From the NCBI RefSeq assembly GCF_018282095.1, contig NZ_CP074126.1:3762341-3826340 (forward strand): a DNA stretch of 64,000 bases, in the 5' to 3' direction. The position numbers and the translations under genes are program-made. Below the pieces are notes generated by a model, which did no database searches, was not told where the DNA came from, and worked only from the letters and a program-made list of their open reading frames with translations. Shown one piece after another: positions 9,895 through 18,473 of this stretch. Position 1 is the stretch's first letter; each line of letters starts with the position of its first letter. Origin of the DNA: Pseudovibrio brasiliensis. GTDB taxonomy: Bacteria > Pseudomonadota > Alphaproteobacteria > Rhizobiales > Stappiaceae.

Positions 9895-9923
9895 TTGACG
9901 ACACCCGTCTGGGGCCTTATACA
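9895..9923 (+). promoter_or_regulatory. Sigma-70-type promoter of tRNA-Met
   Basis: TTGACG and TATACA are separated by 17 bp, and the -10 element ends 46 bp before the mature tRNA. This is a near-consensus housekeeping promoter. Confidence 0.7.
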
Positions 9924-9969
9924 CCCCCTCACAGCGCGGCGGTCACCACCGCAACATAGCGCACCGGAT

Positions 9970-10046
9970 GGCGGGGTAGCTCAGTTGGTTAGAGCAGCGG
10001 AATCATAATCCGCGTGTCGGGGGTTCAAGTCCCTCCCTCGCTACCA
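9970..10046 (+). tRNA. tRNA-Met (CAT), elongator type
   Basis: All four arms can be drawn: acceptor GGCGGGG with CCTCGCT, D-arm GCTC/GAGC, anticodon stem GCGGA/TCCGC enclosing ATCATAA (anticodon CAT), and T-arm GGGGG-TTCAAGT-CCCTC. The CCA end is encoded. The G1-U72 pair is weaker than normal but is a G-U wobble, not a mismatch. The C1-A72 mismatch typical of initiator tRNA is absent, so I call elongator Met. An Ile2 tRNA with a modified CAT anticodon is the alternative. It is the left boundary of the island described below. Confidence 0.92.
10002..10046 (+). repeat. Left 45-bp direct repeat (tRNA 3' half), putative attL
   Basis: This is the part of the tRNA from the anticodon loop through CCA. 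It recurs at 19485-19529 with two mismatches in 45 positions, and the last 28 bases are identical. Direct repeats of a tRNA 3' end are the usual sign of integration by a site-specific recombinase. Confidence 0.75.
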
Positions 10047-10074
10047 TCTCTCTTCAAACGAAGATCGAGACGAC

Positions 10075-10103
10075 AAGGCACCGCAAGGTGTCTTTTTTGT
10101 TTT
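10075..10103 (+). terminator. Terminator of tRNA-Met, left copy
   Basis: GGCACC-GCAA-GGTGTC is followed by TTTTTTG. The same 29 bases occur again at 19556-19584, beyond the right tRNA repeat. Confidence 0.8.
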
Positions 10104-10286
10104 ATTTTCACATCTCTGTGCCCTCCCGATCTCAACTGACCAAAGAATGGGTAGAGTCCATTTCACAACTCATCCAACCACATTTCCCCGACTCCAAATC
10201 CAACCCCTCATAGTCCTATAGGCTCACGAAACTCATCGATAATTGGCAGATCCTGTCTCTCACTAATTCAAAAGAGGGCAAGAGAG

Positions 10287-10604
10287 ATGAGAGGAACGTT
10301 ATCTGCAGGCGGCAGGGCTAGGTTTGGTGGTTTTATGCTTGAGCGCACTGTCGCCAGTGCAGCGATGAACTGTAGCAATCGCACCGGCACACGGACGGCT
10401 TGGATCAGCCATATGAGCTATTGGGCCTGCAACAACACCTGTCATCAGATGATCATCAACACCACAAGTCGGCACACCGTATATGTTCGTGTGGACCTTT
10501 CCAACGGCACGTGGAGGAATAGATATGTAACCTCCAGCAACCCACTTGATTTCAAATGGTGGGAGGACCTCAGCGCTGTTCACATCAAATGCACAATTCA
10601 ATAG
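10287..10604 (+). CDS. Small hypothetical protein, island-borne
   Basis: I do not recognise this 105-residue product. It is rich in Asn, Thr and Trp and has four cysteines (MNCSN, WACNNTCHQ, HIKCTIQ). The ATG has GAGGG about nine bases upstream. Third codon positions are richer in G/C in this frame than in the overlapping minus-strand frame (126 codons), so I prefer this strand, but neither is certain. There is no clear signal peptide. It sits at the left end of the island. Confidence 0.35.
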   Translation: MRGTLSAGGRARFGGFMLERTVASAAMNCSNRTGTRTAWISHMSYWACNNTCHQMIINTTSRHTVYVRVDLSNGTWRNRYVTSSNPLDFKWWEDLSAVHIKCTIQ

Positions 10605-10765
10605 GAATCCAAGCCGCGCCCTCCAATGGCTTGCGGTGTGTAACAGTGAAGGTTCTATGACTGTTTGCACAATGAGCATAGCTTCAAAGATCGTTTAAAT
10701 TATCTCTTCAATTTACACGAGTATTTTTGATATATTACACCTGAAGACCAACAATAGATATTCAG

Positions 10766-13700
10766 ATGAAAAAAATAAGCAAGCAGTTAGGACCTTACAA
10801 AATAATCAAGCCAATAGGGCAAGGCAGCATGGGTGTTGTGTTTGCTGGTAAACACGCACACACAGGCAGGCAGGTCGCCATCAAAATGGCAACCAAAAAC
10901 AAAGCATCCAAGCTGAACCAACTGCGCCGCGAAATAAGATCACTTGCAAAGCTTAGACATCCCGGCGTCATTCAGATCGTCGATCACGGCGTTGAGGAAG
11001 GCCTACCGTGGCATGCCATGGAACGGCTAACCGAGCCAACACTTGCCCATACAATCGGCCAGATCTGGTCTCACCATCATTGGGCCGGCACCACCTCCAT
11101 AACACAGGAACCGTTTGGGTCTGATTACAGCTTGGAAGCAACCCTGATCAGTCTTGAAGACGTCCAGCTCGCCGACATCAATAGCTCTGGCGATCATGAA
11201 GACGCCATCGACATCCGCAATCAGGCCGCAGCTGGCCAGTTGGATGACGCGCTCACACTGATCTACGGTATATGTGAAGTACTTGCCTATGTGCACGGCC
11301 TTGGGATCATTCACCGAGACCTGAAACCCGATAACGTCTTTATATTAAGAAACAAGTTTCCTGTTCTGGTCGATTTTGGGCTTGTCACCGAAGTGCGCGG
11401 CACAGTGGGCCGGGAAGTCATTGAAAGCGCTCAGGTGGTCAGCGGGTCGCCCCATTTCATGGCCCCGGAGCAAATCCGCAACGAAGCGTTGGATGCCCGC
11501 TGCGACCTGTATAGCCTTGGCTGTATCCTGTATGAACTGGTGACCGGCCTAAGACCGTTCAAAGGCACACGCGCCCAGATCTTTCGGGGACATCTGGAGC
11601 GGATCCCCGTCAAACCCTCTGATCTTGTCTACGGTGTTCCAAAAGCACTTGATGATATGATCATGGCGCTGCTGGCTAAAACGGCAGACCAGCGCATCGG
11701 CTACGCAGAAACCGTTCTGCAAACCATTGAGGCTCTGGGCATTCAACGGCCCCAGTGGCCAAGAGCGGCCCCCTCAGCACGCCCCTATCTGTACCGCGCA
11801 TCCTTTATTGAGAACGCGAGAATTAAGTCAGACATTGAAGACCAACTGAACCGCGTTAAAGACGGCGCAGGCCATATCCTTGTTGTTCTTGGAGAAAGCG
11901 GGCTGGGCAAAACACGTCTGGTCACCGAAATAGCCAAAAAAGCCCAAAGGTCGGGTATGGACGTGGTCAGCTGCGAGTGCGCGGTAAGGGGCGGTGACAG
12001 CGCCCAGTCAAAGCCCATCAGCCAGCCACTCTATCCCTTCTTGCAGCTGCTGGATCAGGTTGCGGACAGCTGCATGGAAGGGGGGGCAGCCAGCTTCCAA
12101 ACCCTGTGCGGCAAGCATGCGGCCGTGCTCTGCGAATACTCAGCAAGCATCAAGGCTCTCCCCTGGGCACAGCAACTCCCCTCCCCGCCGAAGCTGGAAC
12201 AGGATCAAGCACTCACCCGTCTGTTTGAAGCCCTGCGCAGTGTTCTGGCAGCCTACTCTCATATGTGCCCACTTCTGGTCATATTGGATGACCTGCAATG
12301 GGCGGACGAACTGACGCTGGCGTTTTTGAAATACCTTTCCGAAAATGGTCTGGACGATGCCGCCGTCCTCCTGCTTGGCACCTTACGCTCAGAGGAAAGA
12401 ACACCGGAGATTGACAGCATTTTATCAAAGGATAGCCTAAAGGAAGTCTCGCTGCAGCGCATGGGCATCCACGATATTGAAAGACTGGCAAGCGGCATGC
12501 TCGCCATGAAGCAGCTTCCCCATGCCTTTGCTGAGTTCCTTCTCGAGCGCAGCAATGGCAATCCGTTCTTTATTGCAGAATACCTGCGTGCCGCTGTCAC
12601 AGAGCACGTCCTCCGTCGGGATCACTCCGGCAAATGGGCCTTCGCCGATCAGGCACTATCTGAGGCCAACACCTATGAAAAGCTTCCTCTGCCAGATACT
12701 CTGGGCGATCTGATAAAACTGCGCCTCGGCCAGCTGAAACCGGCCGCCCGTCGGGCAGTAGACTGCGCCGCCCTGATTGGCCGTCACTTTGAAACAGACC
12801 TCATCGCTTCAGTGAAAGGGCTGAATGACGAAACGATCGGGCAGGTCATCGACGAACTGGTGGAGCGCCAGATCCTTGAAGCGGATGATAAAGACGGCTT
12901 CCGCTTCCTCCATGATAAAATTCGGGAAGTGGCAGAAGCCCAGCTCACACCAGAGCGCCGCCGCACCCTGCACAGCAAAATTGCAACTCAGCTCGACAAG
13001 CAGCAAAAGGCTGCCAAAGACCCACAATCAATCGATGCCCGCCTTGGTCACCATTGGGCGTGTGCGCATGTACCAGACAGAGCAGCTCAGCATCTGCGCC
13101 TCGCCGCAGATCGAGCCCACCGCCATCACGCAATTGAAGAAGCGGTCCAGCTCAATCAGACAGCGCTTCTGGAGATCAAAAAAGCCTGGCAGCAACAGCC
13201 GGAACGCAAGGAACACTGGCATGGTGAAACCATTGCCGCCAATGAAGCGCTGGCGGCCCTTCATTCACTCAAACGCAACTACGAGCCCGCCCGCAGCGCA
13301 TTGCAGGAGGTCCTTGATCAGAAGCCAAATAACCTGATCACCAAAGCCCGTCTAACTAGATTGCGCGGCAAAACCTTTGAGGCAGAACACCGACACGAAG
13401 AAGCATTGGCGTCCTACAGCGAAGCCGAACGCCTCCTGAACTCAAAACCTGACCCTTCCAGCGCGTGGGGTGATGAGCTTATCGAGATCAAACTCGGCCG
13501 CTTATGGACCCATTACTGGGCAGCAAACTCCCATCTGATGGACATTGAAGTGTCAGAGATGCAAGCACTGATAAAAAACAGCGGCACGCCGCGCCATCTC
13601 TACCAGTTTTACCTGACACAGATATTCAGAGATCTGCGCCGAGATCGCTATCGCGTGAATGAGGACACGGTTGAACTGGGCCGTCACCTGTTGAACGCAG

Positions 13701-14320
13701 CGCTTGACATGGAGCAGGAAAATGAAATCTCCATTGCTCAGTTTGAACTTGGTTTTCTGCTCCTGTTTGCCGGAGAACTGGAAGAGGCAAAGCCTGAACT
13801 TCAAAAGGCCCTTGAGCTAACAAAACGTATTGGCGATACCAGCGGAGAAATCAGAACTTTATGCTATCACGTCATCCTCCTAAGGCGACTAGGAGATGTC
13901 AAAGCAACACAGAGCGAAGCCCAAAACCTTCTTAAATCTGCCGAGAAAGCTCGCATGACAGATTACGTCGGAATCGCCCATGCAAGTTTAGGATGGGTCT
14001 ATCTAAAGCAGGGGAACACTGAGTTAGCCAGCGCCCAAACCCGCAAGGCAAAGGAAATCTGGGCCACACTTCCCTTTGACTATTCCATGAAGTGGACCGC
14101 GGTCCTGACTGATCTGAAAATTGCTTTTGAAGCCCGCGATCTTGAAGAAGTAAACAACTGCGCCAAAGCTTTACGGCATAAGGTGCAGCTTTGGCTTCCA
14201 AATCAAATCGACCTCGCGTTGAAAGACATCATAACGGGCTTCTCCACAAACGATGAACGCAAAGTAATCAACAGCGCAAAAGAAGCTTTACTTCAAGCTG
14301 AAACCATAGGTTACCTGTAA
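10766..14320 (+). CDS. PknK-type serine/threonine kinase with AAA ATPase and TPR domains
   Basis: The 1184-residue product combines three modules. Residues 11-325 are a Hanks-type kinase with glycine loop GQGSMGVV (18-25), ATP-anchoring K40, catalytic HRDLKPDN (183-190), DFG (204-206) and APEQ (233-236). There is an unusual insert of about 50 residues between the two lobes (105-155). Residues 345-650 form an AAA/STAND ATPase with Walker A GESGLGKT (376-383) and Walker B LLVILDD (503-509). The last 400 residues are helical repeats of TPR type. The layout resembles PknK/MalT-like signalling ATPases. No DNA-binding domain is evident. Its substrate is unknown; an FHA protein is encoded on the same island. 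Confidence 0.87.
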   Translation: MKKISKQLGPYKIIKPIGQGSMGVVFAGKHAHTGRQVAIKMATKNKASKLNQLRREIRSLAKLRHPGVIQIVDHGVEEGLPWHAMERLTEPTLAHTIGQIWSHHHWAGTTSITQEPFGSDYSLEATLISLEDVQLADINSSGDHEDAIDIRNQAAAGQLDDALTLIYGICEVLAYVHGLGIIHRDLKPDNVFILRNKFPVLVDFGLVTEVRGTVGREVIESAQVVSGSPHFMAPEQIRNEALDARCDLYSLGCILYELVTGLRPFKGTRAQIFRGHLERIPVKPSDLVYGVPKALDDMIMALLAKTADQRIGYAETVLQTIEALGIQRPQWPRAAPSARPYLYRASFIENARIKSDIEDQLNRVKDGAGHILVVLGESGLGKTRLVTEIAKKAQRSGMDVVSCECAVRGGDSAQSKPISQPLYPFLQLLDQVADSCMEGGAASFQTLCGKHAAVLCEYSASIKALPWAQQLPSPPKLEQDQALTRLFEALRSVLAAYSHMCPLLVILDDLQWADELTLAFLKYLSENGLDDAAVLLLGTLRSEERTPEIDSILSKDSLKEVSLQRMGIHDIERLASGMLAMKQLPHAFAEFLLERSNGNPFFIAEYLRAAVTEHVLRRDHSGKWAFADQALSEANTYEKLPLPDTLGDLIKLRLGQLKPAARRAVDCAALIGRHFETDLIASVKGLNDETIGQVIDELVERQILEADDKDGFRFLHDKIREVAEAQLTPERRRTLHSKIATQLDKQQKAAKDPQSIDARLGHHWACAHVPDRAAQHLRLAADRAHRHHAIEEAVQLNQTALLEIKKAWQQQPERKEHWHGETIAANEALAALHSLKRNYEPARSALQEVLDQKPNNLITKARLTRLRGKTFEAEHRHEEALASYSEAERLLNSKPDPSSAWGDELIEIKLGRLWTHYWAANSHLMDIEVSEMQALIKNSGTPRHLYQFYLTQIFRDLRRDRYRVNEDTVELGRHLLNAALDMEQENEISIAQFELGFLLLFAGELEEAKPELQKALELTKRIGDTSGEIRTLCYHVILLRRLGDVKATQSEAQNLLKSAEKARMTDYVGIAHASLGWVYLKQGNTELASAQTRKAKEIWATLPFDYSMKWTAVLTDLKIAFEARDLEEVNNCAKALRHKVQLWLPNQIDLALKDIITGFSTNDERKVINSAKEALLQAETIGYL

Positions 14321-14367
14321 GATACATACTATTGATTTATCCCATAAAATATTGAGGGGGGAATAAG

Positions 14368-15258
14368 ATGATCCTAGTGGTAGGAGCAACTGGCGTGCTT
14401 GGTTCGAAAACCTGTAAGGAACTACTAGAGAAGGGCCAGCAGGTCAGAGCAATGGTGCGCGCCAGCACCAACCAAGACAGCATTGATGCACTCAAGAAAC
14501 TTGGAGCTGAAATAGCCGTGGCAGATCTAAAGGATCCAGCCTCCGTAAAAACAGCCTGTCAGGGGGTAGAGGCTGTTGTGTCTACAGCAACATCTGTTTC
14601 CCGGCCAAGTGAGAGCAACAATTTTGACAGTGTAGACCAGCAAGGCCAGCTGAATCTGGTCGCTCTGGCCAAAGAAAGCAGCGTCAAACACTTTGTCTAT
14701 ATTTCATTTCCTGAGTTTCAAGGCACCTTTCCGCTCCAGAGCGCAAAACGGGCTGTTGAAGCTGCCCTGCGCACCAGCGGAATGGATTACACCATCCTTC
14801 AGGCCCCACATTTCCAGGAATCATGGCTGGTAGCACCAACCGGCATAAACCCAGAAACCAATGCCATGCTCACGTTTGGCGGCGGGAAAGGCAAGATCTC
14901 TTGGATCGCCATTGATGATGTGTGTAAAGCCATCAGCGCAAGCCTGAATGCCCCTAAAGCCAGAAACCGCACACTTCAAATCGGCGGCACGGAGGCACTC
15001 AGCCAGAACGATATTATCGTGCGCTGCGAAACTCTGGCAGGAAGACCATTGAAACGGGAGGATATGCCTCAAGAACAGCTGGATACCATGTTCTCATCCG
15101 GTGACCCGATGATGATGACATTTTCCGGTTTGATGAGCGTGTGCGTAGAAGAAGGCTGTGAAGTTGACAACTCTGAAGCCGAGAAGATTTTAGGCTTCCG
15201 CCCGCGGCCAATCAAAGACCATCTTGCTCAGCTGGTCGCCTCACTGCCAGCCAGCTGA
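14368..15258 (+). CDS. NmrA-like NAD(P)-binding oxidoreductase or sensor
   Basis: The 296-residue product is an atypical short-chain dehydrogenase/NmrA family protein. The N-terminus has the nucleotide-binding GATGVLGSK (residues 6-14), followed by QQVRAMVRAS, and GVEAVVSTATSV forms the next strand. FVYISFPEFQG replaces the usual catalytic Tyr-x3-Lys region, so it may be a redox sensor or a ycf39-like isomerase-type protein and not a classical dehydrogenase. It has GGGG ten bases before the ATG and lies 47 bp after the kinase gene, so the two may be cotranscribed. Its 3' end overlaps the convergent tfuA by 31 bp. Confidence 0.8.
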   Translation: MILVVGATGVLGSKTCKELLEKGQQVRAMVRASTNQDSIDALKKLGAEIAVADLKDPASVKTACQGVEAVVSTATSVSRPSESNNFDSVDQQGQLNLVALAKESSVKHFVYISFPEFQGTFPLQSAKRAVEAALRTSGMDYTILQAPHFQESWLVAPTGINPETNAMLTFGGGKGKISWIAIDDVCKAISASLNAPKARNRTLQIGGTEALSQNDIIVRCETLAGRPLKREDMPQEQLDTMFSSGDPMMMTFSGLMSVCVEEGCEVDNSEAEKILGFRPRPIKDHLAQLVASLPAS

Positions 15259-16589
15259 GGCTTGGACGACACCGCCGCCTCATTGAGATAGTCTCTGGCA
15301 AGGGTCTGAAGAAATGCATTGCGGCTCTTCAGACCCAAACCAGTAATATAGCCATCAAGATGAGCGGGAATCCCAATCCCCAGCCGCTCGTGAAAGTGCC
15401 AGTTTAAGAGACGCTCTTCAGACGGGTTTGCCTCGTTGTCAAAAAAGCCTTCCAGCTCATCGGCAGAAATCAGTGCGTTCTTGGCAGCAATCTTTTCAAG
15501 AAGATCACCATAAGTTTCCGTCGAGCGTAACACATCCAGCAAGGACTTTCTGATCTCTGGCTCCAAACCGGCTCTTACGGTTTCAAGACGCATCTCGCGT
15601 TTGACCAGAGCAATCAGTCCATCTGCATCCAGCCTTTGATGCTCTAGCCATTTTTGTATCTTTGGTCCTTCAATAATATTGCGGCTTACAAAAAAGGAAT
15701 GTAGCTTTTGCTGGAACCTCTCCGGCTGCTCTGCCACTCCAGCTCGATCCGCTTCCCGTAAGGCAAGAGCCCGGGCGACTGCTCCCTCAATAACCTGTCC
15801 ATATAATTTAGGATCAAGACGCAATTCGTTCAGCAATTCATCAATCTCTTCAGAACCCTCAGATGCCTCCACTTGCCGGATGAGCTTTTCCCATGTGTCC
15901 GTATGAGCAAAGGAGAATGACACCTCTTTGGGCGGGATTGCTTGCGCCTGATGTGCGGACAACCCCTTTAGTAGCTCCAAAGCATCCTCACGCTTGATGT
16001 CCACCTTGCCTTCAGGCAACCAGCTGCGAAGCCGCGCAATCTCATCGCCCGCAGCTTGCCCCTCCAGAACCGACAACACGTGCTCATAGCCGCGCCTTGG
16101 AAAATGACAGGACCTGGCCGCTTCCTCAAAGAGTGCACGAAACTCCTTTGAAATCACACGCTCCTCTTCGGCCCGTTCAAGAGTTGCCCGAATATTGACC
16201 ATGGCCACAGACAGCTTCGGATATCCCAGCTCTGCCGGGCCGTGCGCGATGGCCACTTCATCATCATCCTCAAGTTGACCTTTATGATAGGCTTGAAACA
16301 CCTTGCCCACGCCAACCATGCCAAAAGAAGCCAACTCAGCAGCCCGCAACGCTCCCATGCTCGAAGCACCATAAACGTGCACACCCTGAGACATTGCCCA
16401 GAGAATTTCCTTGTGCCAGACGGCGGGAACCTGTTCGAAAAAACCATCTATGATGCCAATCAACCGCGCTCCACCTTTCACGGCGCGGTAAACGTCTCCT
16501 TGCGAGGCTGGCGGAAGGAAAGTCGCGGGCAACACTGCTTTTGCTTCAGAAAGCGAGAGGCTCGGGCCAAGAAAAACAACAGTAGACAT
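15228..16589 (-). CDS. TfuA-like protein, partner of YcaO
   Basis: TfuA proteins accompany YcaO enzymes. In trifolitoxin, thioviridamide and methanogen McrA modification, the YcaO-TfuA pair is linked to backbone modification, and TfuA is thought to deliver sulfur for thioamide formation. The 453-residue product has the TfuA core in its first 165 residues: VVFLGPSLSLSEAK, ARLIGIIDGFFEQVPAVWHK, GVHVYGASSMGALRAAEL and LEDDDEVAIAHGP. The remaining 285 residues are a helical extension that I do not recognise and that makes the protein about twice the size of a minimal TfuA. The gene begins three bases after the ycaO stop codon. Confidence 0.85.
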   Translation of the reverse strand: MSTVVFLGPSLSLSEAKAVLPATFLPPASQGDVYRAVKGGARLIGIIDGFFEQVPAVWHKEILWAMSQGVHVYGASSMGALRAAELASFGMVGVGKVFQAYHKGQLEDDDEVAIAHGPAELGYPKLSVAMVNIRATLERAEEERVISKEFRALFEEAARSCHFPRRGYEHVLSVLEGQAAGDEIARLRSWLPEGKVDIKREDALELLKGLSAHQAQAIPPKEVSFSFAHTDTWEKLIRQVEASEGSEEIDELLNELRLDPKLYGQVIEGAVARALALREADRAGVAEQPERFQQKLHSFFVSRNIIEGPKIQKWLEHQRLDADGLIALVKREMRLETVRAGLEPEIRKSLLDVLRSTETYGDLLEKIAAKNALISADELEGFFDNEANPSEERLLNWHFHERLGIGIPAHLDGYITGLGLKSRNAFLQTLARDYLNEAAVSSKPQLAGSEATS

Positions 16590-16592
16590 AAC

Positions 16593-17831
16593 TTATGAGC
16601 CACCCGCTAAGGAGAGTTCTTGCTGCTTCAGACGCTTCCCCGGTACATAACCGGGCGCATCGTGCAAGCCTTCAAGACCGGGAATAACAACACGCGCAAC
16701 CTCAATGCCCTCAACAATTCCGCCTAGATTGACGGTTGCAACTTGCTCCACACCAACAGCACGAAGCTGCGAAAGCTGATAGGAGATGTCCGCTTCAAAA
16801 CTCTCTCCATCAAAGCTGGGAACATCAGCAAAAGACAGGCTGGCTCGCTCGGCTCCGTCACTCACTATTTTGCGAATTTTTTCGACCCGCTCAGGCTTAC
16901 GAGAGGCTTCAAAAAAGTCGCGATGCGCATCATCTCTGGCACCAGCAATGGACGTCAGTCGTGTTTGCGCCGCTTCCGTCAACGCCCTCAGCAAAGCAAC
17001 CTCGCGAACACAATGGCAGCCACTGCCATCACTTGCATACATTTGGCCAAGGTGATTGAGCTGATGGTCAACAATGGTACAGGCAAAGGCTGGCAGACCA
17101 ATGTCGGCGGTAACGGACCACACGCCCACGGCCTGTCCGGCATCGTGAAGCATCTGCAACACCCGAAGACACTCCGGGTCTTCAACACCTGATAAATCCA
17201 GTCGCCCCTGAGGACTTTCCATGGCACCATGCGCGGACCAAAGGGCCAGCGCATCCCGCTCCACCAGCTCGCAAATCCCATGGCTTACCGCTTCCTGCCA
17301 ACAGTTCCCACTGGCCAGCCCGTTGGAACTCATCTGAAAGTGGCCACTACTGCCTGAAAGAGGAAGCGTAAAGTTGGTGTGAACCATCTCATAGGGAACC
17401 CAAACCGGGCCTTCAGCCATCAGGTCGTGTCCCTCGCACCATAAGATCTGACGATCCCGGTCCAGCAATCTGTTCTCTATACCGGGCAACCGCGCCACAT
17501 CCAGCACCGGCCCCTCCTGAGAGATTTCGCGAAAGCTCGCCATACGCAGCGCCAGCTTTGCATGCTCTGCGTGGTATCCTTCTATGGCCTCCATGATACC
17601 TGAGGCCTTTGCAGAAGGAAGATCCAGCCCCTTCCCTTGCGAAACAGCCAGAGAGCGGGCATTTGGACGGTAAACAGCAACCACAGGCAGACCAATCTTG
17701 TCCAGACCGGTGACATTCGCCACGCGGGTAATGCCAAAAGACTGCAAAAACGGCTCAACACGCAAAATGGTCTCTTCAGGCGAGACAAGCCGGTGAGTAC
17801 CTTTGCGGTACCTCTTCTTCACAGTAGACAT
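16593..17831 (-). CDS. YcaO-domain peptide cyclodehydratase/thioamidation enzyme
   Basis: YcaO enzymes use ATP to activate a peptide-backbone amide, giving azoline, amidine or thioamide groups. The 412-residue product shows the nucleotide-binding signatures SGIMEAIEGYHAE (near residue 78), EAVSHGICELVERDA (near 180) and REVALLRALTEAAQTRL (near 280). Unlike classical azoline-forming YcaO it does not end in PxPxP; together with the adjacent TfuA this favours thioamide chemistry. I start at the ATG of MSTVKKRYRK; it has only a weak ribosome-binding site, in contrast to the strong one of the preceding small gene. The modified peptide is unknown; the 91-codon gene just upstream is the best candidate. 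Confidence 0.9.
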   Translation of the reverse strand: MSTVKKRYRKGTHRLVSPEETILRVEPFLQSFGITRVANVTGLDKIGLPVVAVYRPNARSLAVSQGKGLDLPSAKASGIMEAIEGYHAEHAKLALRMASFREISQEGPVLDVARLPGIENRLLDRDRQILWCEGHDLMAEGPVWVPYEMVHTNFTLPLSGSSGHFQMSSNGLASGNCWQEAVSHGICELVERDALALWSAHGAMESPQGRLDLSGVEDPECLRVLQMLHDAGQAVGVWSVTADIGLPAFACTIVDHQLNHLGQMYASDGSGCHCVREVALLRALTEAAQTRLTSIAGARDDAHRDFFEASRKPERVEKIRKIVSDGAERASLSFADVPSFDGESFEADISYQLSQLRAVGVEQVATVNLGGIVEGIEVARVVIPGLEGLHDAPGYVPGKRLKQQELSLAGGS

Positions 17832-17864
17832 CAAGTGGCATTATCCCGAAACAGGTCTGGCCTT

Positions 17865-17886
17865 GCAGGAAACCCATGTTTCCTGC
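17865..17886 (-). other. Hairpin between candidate precursor gene and ycaO
   Basis: GCAGGAAAC and GTTTCCTGC form a perfect 9-bp stem with a four-base loop. No T run follows on the minus strand, so it is more likely an attenuating or mRNA-stabilising structure than a full terminator. Such a hairpin after a precursor gene would favour more precursor than enzyme. Confidence 0.55.
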
Positions 17887-17907
17887 TGAGCTATGTGGCG
17901 GATTAAA

Positions 17908-18183
17908 TTAATAACCGCCCTTGATCACATCAATGTTCAGAAGGAAACACGTCATCCCATAGTTGGTTGGCGCAACCTTATCAGCAGAATCATTACTCTC
18001 GTAGGTCGGGATAGAAGCAACAGCTGCTCCAAACTTCACAAGTTCTTCCACTCTTACATGATCAGAAATTGGCTCAGGCTTTTTACCTTTCCATTCGTTC
18101 TCTGGGATACGATATACCTGATCTTTCCAGATAATCAGAACATCTTGATCGTATACAACCTTTTCAACCGCGTCATCAGACAT
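17908..18183 (-). CDS. Candidate RiPP precursor peptide
   Basis: The 91-residue product is unrelated to any family I recognise. It has a charged, leader-like first half (MSDDAVEKVV, IPENEWKGKKPEPISDHV) and a C-terminal stretch of small and hydrophobic residues with a single cysteine (NYGMTCFLLNIDVIKGGY). The ATG has a near-perfect AAGGAAGG six bases upstream, so strong translation is expected. It is the first gene of a minus-strand group with ycaO and tfuA, 76 bp before ycaO. A precursor role is inferred from size, layout and position; an RRE-like accessory protein is the alternative. Confidence 0.6.
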   Translation of the reverse strand: MSDDAVEKVVYDQDVLIIWKDQVYRIPENEWKGKKPEPISDHVRVEELVKFGAAVASIPTYESNDSADKVAPTNYGMTCFLLNIDVIKGGY

Positions 18184-18398
18184 AGTTAACCTTCCTTAAC
18201 AAAGAATCTATATAAAAATAACAACCTCTAATATCATCACACTACATATTTACAATGATAAATTGATGAAATAACTTACCTTATTAAATTTTCATGATGA
18301 AAAATGACTATAGAGAGCGTTAGTCTCTTCCATACAGTCAGGTAAAGATACCATTGGTTCCAATAGCATTAACTGTATAAGTAGGACTTGCGTTCTAA
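18184..18398. promoter_or_regulatory. AT-rich divergent regulatory region of the RiPP group and GGDEF gene
   Basis: About 215 bp of strongly AT-rich sequence separate the candidate precursor gene and the divergent FHA-GGDEF gene. TATATAG on the minus strand could be a -10 element, but I could not define a full promoter. Confidence 0.3.
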
Positions 18399-18473
18399 TT
18401 GTTAAATCCAAATACCGGGACGACACAAAAACCAGATCGCTTCGGAGAATACGAGGATGACCGGAGCACATTT

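Noticed and set aside
10299-10679. A 126-codon minus-strand ORF overlapping the small island gene
   Set aside because: Its third-codon G+C is lower than that of the plus-strand frame, and no ribosome-binding site was clear. I kept the plus frame at low confidence.
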